64,000 nt of DNA from Deinococcus deserti VCD115 (GCF_000020685.1 NC_012529.1:62001-126000), one strand, 5' to 3'; counted from the stretch's first letter, positions 1-9,090 are shown. The notes: a model not told the origin generated them from the letters alone. Program-made: numbers and translations.

Positions 1-161
1 ATCAGCTCACTCAGGGTGCGGCCCACGGCCTCGTCGCGGGTGTACCCGAAGGTCGTCTGCGCACTGGCATACCACTCGACGACCCGCCCGTGCCGGTTAA
101 TGATCATGTGGAGGCGACGCTCACTTCCGAGACGCGATAGGAACGCATAGGCTGGTGGATT
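1..161 (-). pseudogene. PAS-domain sensor fragment
   Basis: The minus strand is open from 161 to the window edge and encodes a typical PAS N-terminal half: a beta-strand pair (IINRHGRVVEWYAS), then the FGYTRDEAVGRTLSEL helix seen in PAS sensor kinases and diguanylate cyclases. An in-frame TAG lies at 162-164 and the first ATG is at 107, inside the fold. The visible part is therefore either a truncated gene or one whose 5' part lies in another frame. The rest of the protein is outside the window, so its output domain is unknown. The damaged recombinase just upstream suggests loss of the 5' end during an integration or excision event. Confidence 0.55.
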
Positions 162-370
162 CTACGGCTTTGGGAGGCTTCACGCACGTGACACTAGTGG
201 TCTGCTGTCCGCAGCCCTTCGGTCCTAAAGCAGCGTCATGCTTGGCTGAAGTGGCATTCACCTCTGCGCCGTCTCACGTTCGTTCCAGCGAAGACAACTT
301 CCTCCCCGTGCTCAACTCCCGCGCACCCGCACCGGCCTAAACACAGGTACCGACGGTCATCCCAATCGAA

Positions 371-393
371 AAAGGCGGCTGATTGCCGCCTTT
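371..393 (-). terminator. Rho-independent terminator
   Basis: A 9-bp perfect stem (AAAGGCGGC/GCCGCCTTT) with a 5-nt loop. On the minus strand it is followed by a run of T, so it fits the end of the minus-strand recombinase transcript. Confidence 0.65.
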
Positions 394-513
394 GATGTTG
401 CAAATTATACCCCGAGATACAGGCACGCGCAACGTATGCATCCCGATTCCCCGGGTCTTGCTCTGGCCTTACGAGAGACTCGCCGTTGGGCAACCCTGGC
501 CCAGATCCGGCGT

Positions 514-1175
514 TCAGAAATCGGCGAGTTCGGTGGCCAGGTCGTTGGCCGGCACATCGACGTACGCTTGGGTGGTATTCACGTTGGCATGACCCAGATG
601 GTGTGCCACACGAACAAAATTCCGCGTCCGTCGGTACAATAAGGTGCCGTTGTATTTCCGAAACGCATGAAAGCCCGCCCAGGGGAGACCTCCTGTTCCA
701 TCAGGCGCCGCAGGTGGTAGGCCGCACCGGACCGGTGAGCAAAGGTGAACAGGCAATCCCCCTTGCCCTGGCCAGCATGTGCCTGAAGGACGTCAAGCAG
801 ACTGCCAGAGATGCCGACGATGCGGCGCTTGCACCCTTTGCCCTGGACAGTCAGGCGGCTGGCGAGGTCCACCTGGCTCCAGGTGAGCGTCAGCGCTTCC
901 TCGATGCGTAGCCCTGCATGGGCTATCAGAAGGATCAGGACCCGCAGGTCAGTGCGCTGCTCCCGTTCCGCGGAGGCCAGCGCCCGGTGCACCACCGTCT
1001 CGCGATGCGGAGGCCGCCGGGTGATCGCATCAGTCCGGTCCCGGGGTTGCGGCACATCCTCAAAGGGATGGGCTGTGGTGACTTCTGCCAAACGCAGCGC
1101 CGCGTACAGGGCGTTGGCGGCCGCCACCCGGGAGCGGCCCTTCTGACCGGGCAGCGCTGATGCTCCGGCAAGGTC
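514..1175 (-). pseudogene. Tyrosine recombinase/integrase, frameshifted
   Basis: Two overlapping minus-strand frames together give a Deinococcus-type tyrosine recombinase. The upstream frame (to about 690) carries the first catalytic Arg in HAGLRIEEAL and the GKGCKRR beta-hairpin. The downstream frame (from about 700) carries HAFRK (HxxR), HHLGHANVNTTQAYV with the second His, and the nucleophile Tyr. The join falls near 685-700, so a single-base indel would restore the frame. The N-terminal SAM-like core-binding domain is largely missing; the first in-frame start is a GTG at 1127 and an in-frame TGA lies further upstream. All catalytic residues survive, so the lesion is recent, or a sequencing indel. 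It likely mediated integration of a mobile element. Confidence 0.8.
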
Positions 1176-1236
1176 ACAGCACTGAAGTCAGGCTGAGCTC
1201 ACCCCAACGTTGTAAAGGTCCATGGTCGCTACTCCA

Positions 1237-1386
1237 CTACTTTTTCTGTTTAGGCTTGTCGGCTGCGTTTGCAAGAGCAGAGGCCGCTACGCTTTTGACC
1301 TTTGCCGCGCTTTTCGGGTTGCTCAGCAGTTCGCTCGCTTTCTTCGCGACCCTAGGCGAAGTCGTTCCCGTTTTTTTCTTCGTCAT
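1237..1386 (-). CDS. Small K/A-rich basic protein
   Basis: A 49-aa minus-strand reading frame. It opens MTKKKTGTTS, has a middle rich in Ala, Lys and Ser (KKASELLSNPKSAAKVKSVA), and ends KPKQKK with TAG. Composition is strongly basic and helix-forming. It resembles the short conserved hypothetical proteins of the form 'SK..S..AAK.L.NP....K..A.SALSQ' found in many bacteria, whose function is unknown; a nucleic-acid-binding role is only a guess. A TAACCT hexamer sits 5 nt before the ATG, compatible with a leaderless transcript. It is divergent from the cold-shock gene. Confidence 0.6.
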   Translation of the reverse strand: MTKKKTGTTSPRVAKKASELLSNPKSAAKVKSVAASALANAADKPKQKK

Positions 1387-1656
1387 GACATAGGTTAGCT
1401 CCTACACCCTGTGCAGCATTGGATCAATCAACATGGGTTAATTTTTCTGGTTCCACAAACGGTGCCACAGCGCCAAGGCCGACCAATGCTTTCAGTGAAG
1501 GCTTCAACACCCCAAACATCCATGAAGCTGGAGGGATTTTCCGCAACAACATGGACCACTACCATGCAGGAGGAACTCTCCAGGCCTGCACTGAACACAG
1601 TGTGCCTTGGGAGACCACCTGGAACGATCTCGTTCCCGGGAGATGAGGAGTGAAGT

Positions 1657-1920
1657 ATGCCTGCAGGAAAAGTGAAATGGTTTAACGCGGAAAAAGGCTT
1701 CGGATTCATTGAAACGCCCGGAGGTCCCGATGTCTTCGCGCACTTCAGCGCGATCTCGGGGAGCGGCTTCAAGAAGCTGAACGAGGGTGACGAGGTGGAG
1801 TTCGAGCTTGAGGAGGGCCAGCGGGGCAAGGGTCCGCAAGCCAAGAACATCGTCGTGACGAGGGCCGCGCCAGCCGCTGCCTACGGCGACCGTCCCCAAC
1901 GCCGCGACGACCGCTGGTAA
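1657..1920 (+). CDS. Cold-shock domain protein (CspA family)
   Basis: An 87-aa single-domain OB-fold RNA/ssDNA-binding protein. RNP1 (KGFGFIE) and RNP2 (DVFAHFS) are both intact after the usual [10 protein letters not shown] start. The C-terminal 20 residues are an Ala/Arg-rich tail typical of Deinococcus and actinobacterial members, longer than the 67-70 aa core. Such proteins act as RNA chaperones. A good Shine-Dalgarno (GAGGAG) lies 6-7 nt upstream of the ATG. About 270 bases without another gene precede it, which fits the long regulated 5' leaders common in cold-shock mRNAs. A strong terminator follows immediately, so the gene is monocistronic. Confidence 0.95.
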   Translation: MPAGKVKWFNAEKGFGFIETPGGPDVFAHFSAISGSGFKKLNEGDEVEFELEEGQRGKGPQAKNIVVTRAAPAAAYGDRPQRRDDRW

Positions 1921-1931
1921 GCCCGAGCGTG

Positions 1932-1961
1932 AACAAGAGAGCCGATTCAGGCTCTCTTGTT
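1932..1961 (+). terminator. Terminator of the cold-shock gene
   Basis: A 12-bp perfect stem (AACAAGAGAGCC paired with GGCTCTCTTGTT) with a 6-nt loop, starting 12 nt after the cold-shock stop codon. Confidence 0.8.
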
Positions 1962-2044
1962 GTCTGCTCTTCCTACAACCGGAGGGTCACCTGAACTCCA
2001 TCCCTTCGCAAGCGAGCAGTATCGTTCTCTTCAGCGCATCTGCC

Positions 2045-2341
2045 TCACGTGTTAATGATCTGAAGCTGCGCGACAGTGGTGCCGTGCGAAGCGGCGATGC
2101 CCGATAAGGTGTCGCCGCGCTGAACGGTGTAGGTCGCAACGTTGGAGGCCCCCCGGCGCAGGACCGGCGCCGGGGGCGGCAGGGTGTTCCTGAGGGGAAT
2201 TGGGCTGGCAGCGGGAATGACGTTCACGGCTGGGGCGGGAGGACGAGGTTGCGGCGCGGCGAGCGCAACGCAGAGGGTAAAGGGAAGCAGACTGCCCAGC
2301 CGACGGTGTAGTCGTCGCTCGGGTTGTAGCCCTATTGTCAA
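2045..2341 (-). CDS. Secreted LysM-domain protein, short
   Basis: 98 aa from a TTG start. A basic N-region (RRLHRR) precedes a hydrophobic stretch ending in Ala, consistent with a signal peptide. A Pro/Ala-rich linker follows, then one LysM motif (YTVQRGDTLSGIAASHGTTV) at about residues 70-98. LysM binds peptidoglycan N-acetylglucosamine. The domain stops about 10 residues short of the usual LysM length, so the second beta-strand is missing. The gene may be truncated, or the product may be a minimal wall-binding peptide. The start is uncertain because no Shine-Dalgarno is obvious. Confidence 0.55.
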   Translation of the reverse strand: MTIGLQPERRLHRRLGSLLPFTLCVALAAPQPRPPAPAVNVIPAASPIPLRNTLPPPAPVLRRGASNVATYTVQRGDTLSGIAASHGTTVAQLQIINT

Positions 2342-2365
2342 TTTGAGCCTTCAACCAGACAGACC

Positions 2366-3793
2366 CTACGCCTGGGGCGCGTAGCCGAGCAGAGCCTTGA
2401 CCTCCAGAAATTCGCTGAAGGCAAAGTCTCCCCATTCGCGCCCATTGCCGCTCATCTTGTAGCCCCCGAACGGCGCCATCAGATCAAACGCGCCGTTGAG
2501 CACCACCTGTCCGGCACGCAGTTTGGCCCCAACCTTGCGGACTTCCATGAGGTCGGCGCCGCTGACATAGGCCGAGAGGCCGTACTCGGTGTCGTTGCCA
2601 ATCTCGACGGCCTGCTCGACCGAGTCATAGCCGAGAATCACGAGGACCGGCCCGAAGATTTCCTCGCGGGCAATGGTCATGTCATTGGTCACGTTCGCGA
2701 AGACGGTAGGCCTGACGTAGTACCCCCGCTCCAGCCCAGCCGGCCGGCCGGGTCCCCCGGTCACCAGCGTGGCGCCCTCATCGATGCCGCGCTGGATCAG
2801 GCCCTGAATCTTGTTCCACTGCATTTCGGAAACTACCGGCCCCAGCATGGCGCCGCTGTCCGGCGCGCCGACAGTCATCTGTTCGGCGGCGGCGCGCGCG
2901 CTTTCGATGGCCTCGGCCATGCGCGGGGCGGGCACCAGCATGCGGGTCGGAGCGTTACACGACTGGCCGGAGTTGTTCATCACCGCGCGCACTCCGCCCG
3001 TCACGCTTTTGGCAAACAAGTCGTCGTCCAGCACGATATTGGGGCTCTTGCCGCCCAGTTCCTGATGCACCCGTTTGACCGTCGGGGCAGCGTTGCGGGC
3101 CACCTCGATCCCGGCGCGGGTGGACCCGGTGAAGGACACCATGTCCACGTCCGGATGGCTGGACAACGCCACACCCACGCCGGGACCGTCACCCTGCACC
3201 AGATTGAAGACGCCCGCCGGGACGCCCGCCGCGTTCATGATTTCCGCGAAGATCTGCGCGCTGAAGGGCGCGACCTCAGACGGCTTGAGCACCATAGTGC
3301 AGCCGGTGGCGAGCGCGGGCGCCACCTTGCACACGATCTGATTCAGGGGCCAGTTCCAGGGCGTGATCAGTGCGCATACCCCAATCGGCTCCTTGACGAT
3401 CATGGTTTGGCCGCGTTGTTCCTCGAAGGCGTAATCCTTCAGGATGGCGGCCGCCGTGGCAAGGTGGCCCGCGCCGAGCGGCACCTGCGATCTGCGGGCG
3501 AGGGAGGCGGGCGCCCCCATTTCCTCGGAGACGGCCGTGGCGAGGTCGGCCGCACGTTTCTGATACTCGGCGGCCACCCGATCCAGAACCTCCAGCCGCT
3601 CCTGCGGGCTGGTCTGGGACCAGGAGGCGAAGGCCGTTCGGGCGGCCCGGACTGCCCGGTCCACGTCAGCGGCCGTACCGAGAGCGACGCTGCCGCATAC
3701 CTCTTCGGTGGCTGGGTTGAGCACATCGAGGGTCTGGAGTGCTGCCGGCTCGACCCACTCGCCGCCGATATAGAACTTGTGGTATTCGCGCAT
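2366..3793 (-). CDS. NAD(P)-dependent aldehyde dehydrogenase
   Basis: 475 aa, full length for the ALDH superfamily. It oxidises an aldehyde to the acid with NAD(P)+; the substrate cannot be told from sequence. Visible landmarks are the ITPWNWPL and KPSEVAPFSA coenzyme-binding segments, FTGSTRAG, general base Glu245 in HQELGGKSPN, nucleophile Cys279 in NNSGQSCNAPTR, and EEIFGPVLVIL. The closest style is the betaine/gamma-aminobutyraldehyde-like class. A strong Shine-Dalgarno (GGAGGACAG) precedes the ATG. It ends with TAG, which shows that amber is a working stop codon in this genome. It stands alone on the minus strand. Confidence 0.93.
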   Translation of the reverse strand: MREYHKFYIGGEWVEPAALQTLDVLNPATEEVCGSVALGTAADVDRAVRAARTAFASWSQTSPQERLEVLDRVAAEYQKRAADLATAVSEEMGAPASLARRSQVPLGAGHLATAAAILKDYAFEEQRGQTMIVKEPIGVCALITPWNWPLNQIVCKVAPALATGCTMVLKPSEVAPFSAQIFAEIMNAAGVPAGVFNLVQGDGPGVGVALSSHPDVDMVSFTGSTRAGIEVARNAAPTVKRVHQELGGKSPNIVLDDDLFAKSVTGGVRAVMNNSGQSCNAPTRMLVPAPRMAEAIESARAAAEQMTVGAPDSGAMLGPVVSEMQWNKIQGLIQRGIDEGATLVTGGPGRPAGLERGYYVRPTVFANVTNDMTIAREEIFGPVLVILGYDSVEQAVEIGNDTEYGLSAYVSGADLMEVRKVGAKLRAGQVVLNGAFDLMAPFGGYKMSGNGREWGDFAFSEFLEVKALLGYAPQA

Positions 3794-4102
3794 CTTCTGT
3801 CCTCCAGAATCCCGGTCATTGTGGCGTCACCAGGCGGCGGGAATCCGCCCTGGCCCGGACGTAGGGCCGGCGCGCAGTCCTTCCCCTGAAAGGAGGGTCA
3901 GGCCAGCAAAGGCGCCCAGGTCTGTATGTCGGGCGTTCAGCGTAGCACCTGTGGGCGACGATAGCCGAACCAAAGTCGTTCGCCCGCCAGCACCCGAAGC
4001 CTGGGTTGGCGCCCAGAACCGCTGAGCCTGATGGCGAAAGCACCTGATGAACGGGGAAAACCAGGCGGGGAAGTGACGGGTCCATCGCGGGAGAAGGGAG
4101 CG
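3794..4102. other. Intergenic region without a gene
   Basis: About 310 bases between the aldehyde dehydrogenase start and the protease terminator. Short reading frames exist on both strands, but none has convincing codon structure or motifs. It should hold the aldehyde dehydrogenase promoter; no clear -35/-10 pair was picked out. Confidence 0.5.
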
Positions 4103-4137
4103 CTTAAATAAGAAGGCCAGCATCGCAGATGCCGGCC
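4103..4137 (-). terminator. Terminator downstream of protease gene
   Basis: A 10-bp stem with one G-T pair (GGCCAGCATC/GATGCCGGCC) and a 3-nt loop, followed on the minus strand by a T-rich stretch (CTTCTTATTTAAG). It lies 35 nt beyond the protease stop. Confidence 0.6.
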
Positions 4138-4171
4138 CGGACAGTGCCAATGAATTTTCCCGGAAGTACAG

Positions 4172-5074
4172 CTAGGGCGTGAGTCCAAAGGTGGCGAGCC
4201 AAGTCAGGTCGTCCGGGCGATCTACCCGGTATACGCCGCTCGTCCCCGCGCAGGTCGGGTTGATACCGAAGGAAGTCACCCCGCCCACCACATTGCTGTC
4301 TCCGATAAAGTTCGGCCCACCAGAGTCACCGAAGCACGTGCCGCCAGTGTTCGAGTTGTTTGACAGAGTCATGTACACGGGGTTCAGGCGAATCAGTTTG
4401 GGTTGAGCGACCATACGCTGCCGGACGGCGACGTCTTTCCAGGCGGCCGCTTCGGGGTAGGCTTCCTGCAAGCCGTACCCGACGGTGGTGAAGGTCACCC
4501 GATTCTCGCCTGGCCTGGCGGCCAAGGTGTCCAGGATGTTCAGTGATGGCAGTTTGCCGTACAGGTTTCCTGGAGTGGCATACGCAGCGTTCAGCACCAC
4601 CATGCCCAGGTCGTTCAGGTAGAAGGGACCGGTGGAATAAGCAGGATGTGTGTAGGGCGTGCCGCTGGCTTGACCCACACAGGGGTAGCCGCTGCCGACC
4701 AGCGCGTCCGTGCGGACAATATTGCAGGCTTCGGCAGGTGTTTTGCCAGCTAGTGTGGCTGCGCGGTAGCCTGGATCCACAGGTATGGGGCCAGCATCAA
4801 ACCAGATTTCCACATGTGCGGCGTCGTCAGTGCAGTGGCCGGCGGTCAGATAGTGGGTGGAGTCGACCAGGGTGCCGCTACAGCGGAACAGGGGCGCGCC
4901 GCTCGCGTCCTGGGCAACCATGATTCCTACGTAGGGGTGGTCGTTGCCGTCGAGTTCTCCGCCCTTGGTGATCTATGGGCTGAGCAGGGCGCCGTCGGCG
5001 GCTGGAGGTGAGCTGCTGAATGCGGACAGGGCAAGCAGGCCAGCAAACAGGAGAATCGCTTGTCGCTTCCTCAT
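4172..5074 (-). pseudogene. Secreted trypsin-like serine protease, amber-interrupted
   Basis: The full gene starts at ATG 5074 with a clear signal peptide (MRKRQAILLFAGLLALSAF...). It is broken by an in-frame TAG at 4973-4975 (codon 34), just after signal cleavage. Reading continues in the same frame through ITKGGELDGNDHPYVG into an S1-type protease. The triad is visible: His in LTAGHC, Asp in LNDLGMVVL and Ser in CFGDSGGP; paired Cys residues suggest disulfides. An internal ATG at 4921 could start a 249-aa product, but it would lack the export signal and the N-terminal strand. The mutation most likely changed CAG or TGG to TAG. The catalytic domain otherwise looks undamaged. Confidence 0.85.
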
Positions 5075-5166
5075 ATTCTCTCCCTCTGCCGGCCAGACTG
5101 GAACGAGATGACCCCGAACTGGTCAAGTCACGCCGGCGTGATGATGTGATATTTTATACTTTATTT

Positions 5167-5370
5167 TTATCTTGAGTCACGCGGGACCGGCTCCAAGCCA
5201 TCTTCGCCCGGACGCCAGTACCATGAACTTTGAGTGGACTGCAACTCCCCAATGGTGCAGAGCCTGCCAGCCGGGTCTACGAAGTTGCCTCGGATAGAGG
5301 CTGACAAGGCGACGATCAGTTCTGGAAGCGATTTGGAAAATCCATGACAGTGTGCTGCCCTACAGAGCAC
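5167..5370 (-). pseudogene. Possible remnant of a small protein gene
   Basis: A 67-aa minus-strand frame whose C-terminal half (NFVDPAGRLCTIGELQS, then SSWYWRPGEDGLEPVPR) looks like genuine protein rather than a chance frame. The N-terminal third is less convincing and no ribosome-binding site is seen. No family is recognised. It lies between the protease and the next secreted-protein gene and may be the tail of a deleted gene. The AT-rich stretch at 5146-5172 follows it. Confidence 0.25.
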
Positions 5371-5442
5371 TTGCGCCCGTGGAGGCGACTCTACGACGAC
5401 CAGTGGGCTGCGCCTGCCAGACTGGTTAGAAGTTCTACCGTG

Positions 5443-6774
5443 TTATGGCGTGCGGTTGATGGTCACGTACACGACCTTTCCGCCTCCAACCCCGTACCGC
5501 TCGGCAGGCGCCCACCGCAGCGGCACTTCCCGGCCAGCCGCCACACCGTCCGGACGCAGATCTACGGTGCGGCCCTCACCGTGTGCTGAGACCAACGCGG
5601 CACTCACCAGAAATGCTCCAGGGTTCAGCAGCGGAAGATACCCTGTTTCGGTGAGCGGACGGCTGTTATCCCCCACGTTGCCCGCGCGAATCTGCCGCAG
5701 AGTGCGGCGCACTACCAGGTCTGGCGCACCGTCCAGTGACCGGAAGCGCACCTCAAGCAGGGCGTCTTCAGGGGTAATCGCATAGTCTTCCAGGACCAGT
5801 AGCACATTGCCAGGGTAAGCATTTGGCGCATTGATGTGCCCACGAATCACAGATGATGGTTCCGGGGTGAGTGTGGGAGCAGGCGTGGGGGACATCGCCG
5901 GTGTGGGGCGCTGACTTTGTGGCGCTGCTGCGGCAGCGCCCTCCAGGTGGGCATGCACGTTGAAGATGGATGTCCCCGGAGTGCTTTCTGACGGACGAAA
6001 GTTCACGGTCACCGCAGGGCGCCGCGCGCTGCCGTCCAGGCTGAGAAGAATGCCCTGGGCCGCGCCCGCTGAACGGCTGACCGTGGCCGTCACCGAATAC
6101 ACACCCAGCGGTACGTCGTGCAACAGCTGGGTTTTGTCCAGGTCAAAGCCAAGTCCCTCTTCAGTTCGCAGATGCTTGACCGTGCGGCGCAGGGTCAGCG
6201 TCCGGCCTTCAGACCCATCGGCCAGGCGGCCCACCGGCATGAGCCGGAACGTGAGGACGGTACTTTGCTGATCAGTAGTTGGTCCGTCACCCGTCAACAG
6301 GACCCGGATGATCTGACCGTAGTAGCTCACCGGATCGCGGGGATTTCCGGACGCGTTCGTCTCGGCGGGTTTAAGACCGCTGAGGCGCAGTTCGAAATTC
6401 CGTACCAGCCCGCTCGTGTTGCTTGACAGCACCTCGAAGTTCCGTTCTAACGGATGCAGACGATGATCGACCACGCCCTGCGCTGTTTTGAGCGGTGCAA
6501 ACGCGTTGCTGACCCGGTACAGCCCACCCGCAGGCAGGGTGACCGCATAGACGCCGTCATTGCCGGTCCGGGCAGTTGTTCTGAACTCTGTTCCCGCTTT
6601 CGTGAACCCAAAGATGTTCACACGGGCGCCGGCCACGGGTCTCCCGGTGGTGGTCTTGACAGCACCGGTGAGTTGGCCGGGCCGAGCCTTCACTGGAAGG
6701 GCCTCGGCACTCAGACCCAGTCCAGCACCCAGGGCGAGAAGTCGAGTCAAAGCCACGATTGAGAGGGCACGCAC
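5443..6774 (-). CDS. Secreted protein with carboxypeptidase-regulatory-like domain
   Basis: 443 aa from GTG 6774; an ATG at 6828 in the same frame is an alternative. The GTG is preferred because the signal peptide starts there and TACACT lies 7 nt upstream, as in leaderless genes. Residues 1-25 form the signal. About 30-120 is a CarboxypepD_reg-like beta-sandwich (GQLTGAVKTTTGRPVAGARV, ending YRVSNAF). The middle is beta-rich, a Pro/Thr-rich linker (about 295-320) follows, and then a second beta domain. The protein is exported; its ligand is unknown. It could be an adhesin or a surface-layer-associated protein. Confidence 0.7.
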   Translation of the reverse strand: MRALSIVALTRLLALGAGLGLSAEALPVKARPGQLTGAVKTTTGRPVAGARVNIFGFTKAGTEFRTTARTGNDGVYAVTLPAGGLYRVSNAFAPLKTAQGVVDHRLHPLERNFEVLSSNTSGLVRNFELRLSGLKPAETNASGNPRDPVSYYGQIIRVLLTGDGPTTDQQSTVLTFRLMPVGRLADGSEGRTLTLRRTVKHLRTEEGLGFDLDKTQLLHDVPLGVYSVTATVSRSAGAAQGILLSLDGSARRPAVTVNFRPSESTPGTSIFNVHAHLEGAAAAAPQSQRPTPAMSPTPAPTLTPEPSSVIRGHINAPNAYPGNVLLVLEDYAITPEDALLEVRFRSLDGAPDLVVRRTLRQIRAGNVGDNSRPLTETGYLPLLNPGAFLVSAALVSAHGEGRTVDLRPDGVAAGREVPLRWAPAERYGVGGGKVVYVTINRTP

Positions 6775-6844
6775 GTCTATAAGTGTAGGCCGATCGAGGC
6801 AGTGAAAAACTCCAGGCCTGCGGGACATGACGAACCGTGTTGAT

Positions 6845-7715
6845 ACCTATGCAATGTGCGGACAGACGCAACGCTCCACTTTCCAAATGTCCGGATGACT
6901 TGTGAGGGCAATGAACTTCAGGTTGTATGCGAGGACGCCCAACGCGACCTTCAGCCGGAGGCTTAGGAACGTCTTGACCTGTCCCCAGCGCAGTCCCGCC
7001 CCCACGAGGACAGAGAAGGCGGACTCGATACACTTTCTTGCGGCACCGTACTCCTCTTTCCAGCGCGAATCAACCCTTCTGGCATTCACCTTCGGTGGGG
7101 TCAGGCAGGTTCCGGACTGATAGCCCTTATCGCCAATCTGCTTTGGTCCTCCATAAGAGGGCCAATCTCGATTCATCTCGCACAGCACGGTGAAATCGTG
7201 CTGGTTTGCCGGACGAATCTCGTACTTCGCGATCTTACCGTTCAGGGTGCACCAGGCATGCAGCTTGAAACCGTAGACCGGTCCAGCAGTGCTGAACCCA
7301 TAGCGGGCACCACGGAATTTGCACCGGGGGAAGTGCTTGAATGTAGACACAGGAAGGGGCTGCGAATCGACGGCAACGAAGTCCAGTTCCTGAACTGCAG
7401 TGGCCGGCTGCTCGTTGACAGGGGTCAATCGGGCGAGGCGGATGCGGGCCTGGGGCTCGGACAGATAGTGTGGAAAGTGGTTGAGTTTGAGAAAGCGCCA
7501 CCAGCGGCTGAAATACGGCATCTTGTGCAGCTTCTGAAGCAGGGCCACCGCCAGCAGTTCTGCGTCGGAGACCTTCTTGTGTGAATGAAGCAGTTTCGGT
7601 CGAACGTGAGGCGCGATCTAGCGACTGAGTATGGTGACAGCGGTGGAGAGCGGCAGTAAAGTGAGATCGAGACGGGCAATAACACTGTCCCTTTCGCATT
7701 TTTTGCCCTATAGGT
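6845..7715 (-). mobile_element. Degenerate IS982-like element
   Basis: The ends are tentative: both termini read ACCTAT inward (6845-6850 on the plus strand, 7715-7710 on the minus strand), followed by weakly similar A/T/G-rich sequence. The length of about 870 bp is a little short for IS982 elements (near 1 kb). It carries one broken transposase gene. No target duplication was identified. Confidence 0.5.
6847..7680 (-). pseudogene. IS982-family transposase, nonsense-mutated
   Basis: The minus strand encodes the conserved Deinococcus IS982 transposase core. It has the N-terminal segment [20 protein letters not shown], the DDE region with [11 protein letters not shown] and [23 protein letters not shown], and the terminal [10 protein letters not shown] helix. 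The frame is interrupted by TAG at 7618-7620, where related proteins have Trp in 'LSRWIAP', and no good start codon remains upstream. The longest intact frame begins at ATG 7548 (233 aa) and lacks the N-terminal domain. It is probably inactive. Confidence 0.8.
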
Positions 7716-7826
7716 CAACCCCTGTTTCCGGTAAATAATGGAAAGACTCGCTCCTTTCCCCGTCCCTTATAGTCATCGCCAGATGAACGCGTTCCCGCAT
7801 CACTCCATACGGCGCCAGGACCACAC

Positions 7827-8654
7827 GTGAGAAAGCTGCTTCTCCTGACCGATCTGCATTACCAGGCGAACAGCCGGACCTACGCCGCTGAAGACCTGTA
7901 CCTGATGGGAGAACTCCAGAAGTTCTTTCAGGTCGCCCTGTGTCATCCAAAACACAGCGAGGCATTTGAGGACAGCGCCGACGTGATTCTTTTCCGGAAT
8001 GCCGGTCCAGTTGCAGGGTACGCACGTGACTATGAACTGTTCAGAGCAAGGATGGCCGCAAAAAACAGCTTTGTCTTCAACTCTCTGGACGGTCAGGGCG
8101 ACATGAGGGGCAAGCAGTACCTCGTGGATCTTACGAGGCAGAACTATCCCGTTATTCCCACTGTGGACCGTCTGGAAGATCTGGATCTCCTGCCGGACAG
8201 TGACCGGTACCTCACCAAGCCCAGGAACGGCGCGGATTCGCACGGAATCAGCGTCATGACCCGGCATGAGCTGTCAGCCCTCCAGGGTATGCCGGAGGGA
8301 ACCCTGATTCAGCCGTGGGTCGAGTTTGAGTACGAGGTGTCGTTTTACTATCTCAATGACGTGTTTCAGTACGCGCTGTACGCCCCGGACAATGAGCGGC
8401 GCTGGGCCCTTGAGCGGTATCTGCCGTCACCGGAAGACCTGGAGTTCTCCAGCATGTTTATCGAATGGAATGCCATGAAGCGCGGTATTCAGCGTGTGGA
8501 TGCCTGCCGGACAACAGAGGGTCGCCTGCTGCTGGTAGAGCACGAGGACCTGAACCCTTTCCTGTCCCTGGACCTGCTGGACGAGGAAACCCGGCAGAAC
8601 TTCGTGGATTCGCTGATTGAGGCGCTGAAGTCACTTGCACCGGAAGTCGACTGA
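7827..8654 (+). CDS. ATP-grasp-like protein
   Basis: 275 aa from a GTG start, probably cytosolic. The N-terminal 90 residues look like a Rossmann-type pre-ATP-grasp domain (RKLLLLTDLHYQ, then ADVILFRNAGP). The middle carries PVIPTVDRLEDLDLL and a KPRNGADSHGISV segment placed like an ATP-grasp nucleotide-binding strand-loop. The C-terminal part has VEHEDLNPFLSL, resembling the Mg-binding E-x-N/D end of ATP-grasp folds. Such enzymes ligate a carboxylate to an amine or thiol, but the substrate is unknown and the assignment rests on pattern only. It is transcribed divergently from the IS982 relic, with no partner genes. Confidence 0.5.
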   Translation: MRKLLLLTDLHYQANSRTYAAEDLYLMGELQKFFQVALCHPKHSEAFEDSADVILFRNAGPVAGYARDYELFRARMAAKNSFVFNSLDGQGDMRGKQYLVDLTRQNYPVIPTVDRLEDLDLLPDSDRYLTKPRNGADSHGISVMTRHELSALQGMPEGTLIQPWVEFEYEVSFYYLNDVFQYALYAPDNERRWALERYLPSPEDLEFSSMFIEWNAMKRGIQRVDACRTTEGRLLLVEHEDLNPFLSLDLLDEETRQNFVDSLIEALKSLAPEVD

Positions 8655-8848
8655 CAGGCGCGCAGGGGTTCTCGGACAGATTCGGTGGCTTGATCACCTG
8701 TTGGAGTTGCTGGGTGTAAATGGCGCATATGTCAGGGCTTGACGTGACCTGTCGTCAGTGTGCACGTCATACGAGGCTTCAGTGGCAACGGAGCAGCTCA
8801 AGGATAACGAACGCAGGCGATGGGCATTGGAGCCGTCCCTGAGCGGGG

Positions 8849-8995
8849 TCAAGGTCCGACGGCAGGCCCCTGAGTCTTGAATTGTGCTGCATCCTGGGCC
8901 TGGAATCCAAAGACCAACCCAGCAACAAGTACGGCCACGATGCCCGGGATGAACGCCCTGGCGGTGTGGTGTGACTGAGGGAAAAGTGTAGGCAT
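8849..8995 (-). CDS. Small single-span membrane protein
   Basis: A 48-aa frame starting at ATG 8995 with a Shine-Dalgarno-like AAGGGGG 6 nt upstream. One predicted transmembrane helix (FIPGIVAVLVAGLVFGFQ) sits at residues 15-32, followed by a polar tail ending KTQGPAVGP. Basic and His residues precede the helix. No family is recognised. It is the best coding candidate in the 675-base gap between the ATP-grasp-like gene and the GGDEF gene. Confidence 0.4.
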   Translation of the reverse strand: MPTLFPQSHHTARAFIPGIVAVLVAGLVFGFQAQDAAQFKTQGPAVGP

Positions 8996-9090
8996 CCACC
9001 CCCTTACGGTTCGGCCTGAACAGGAGTTCCCCCGTGCCGCAGGTCTGCACTCTCCGGCCACGACCTGTAATGGAATGCTGACGAACGCAC

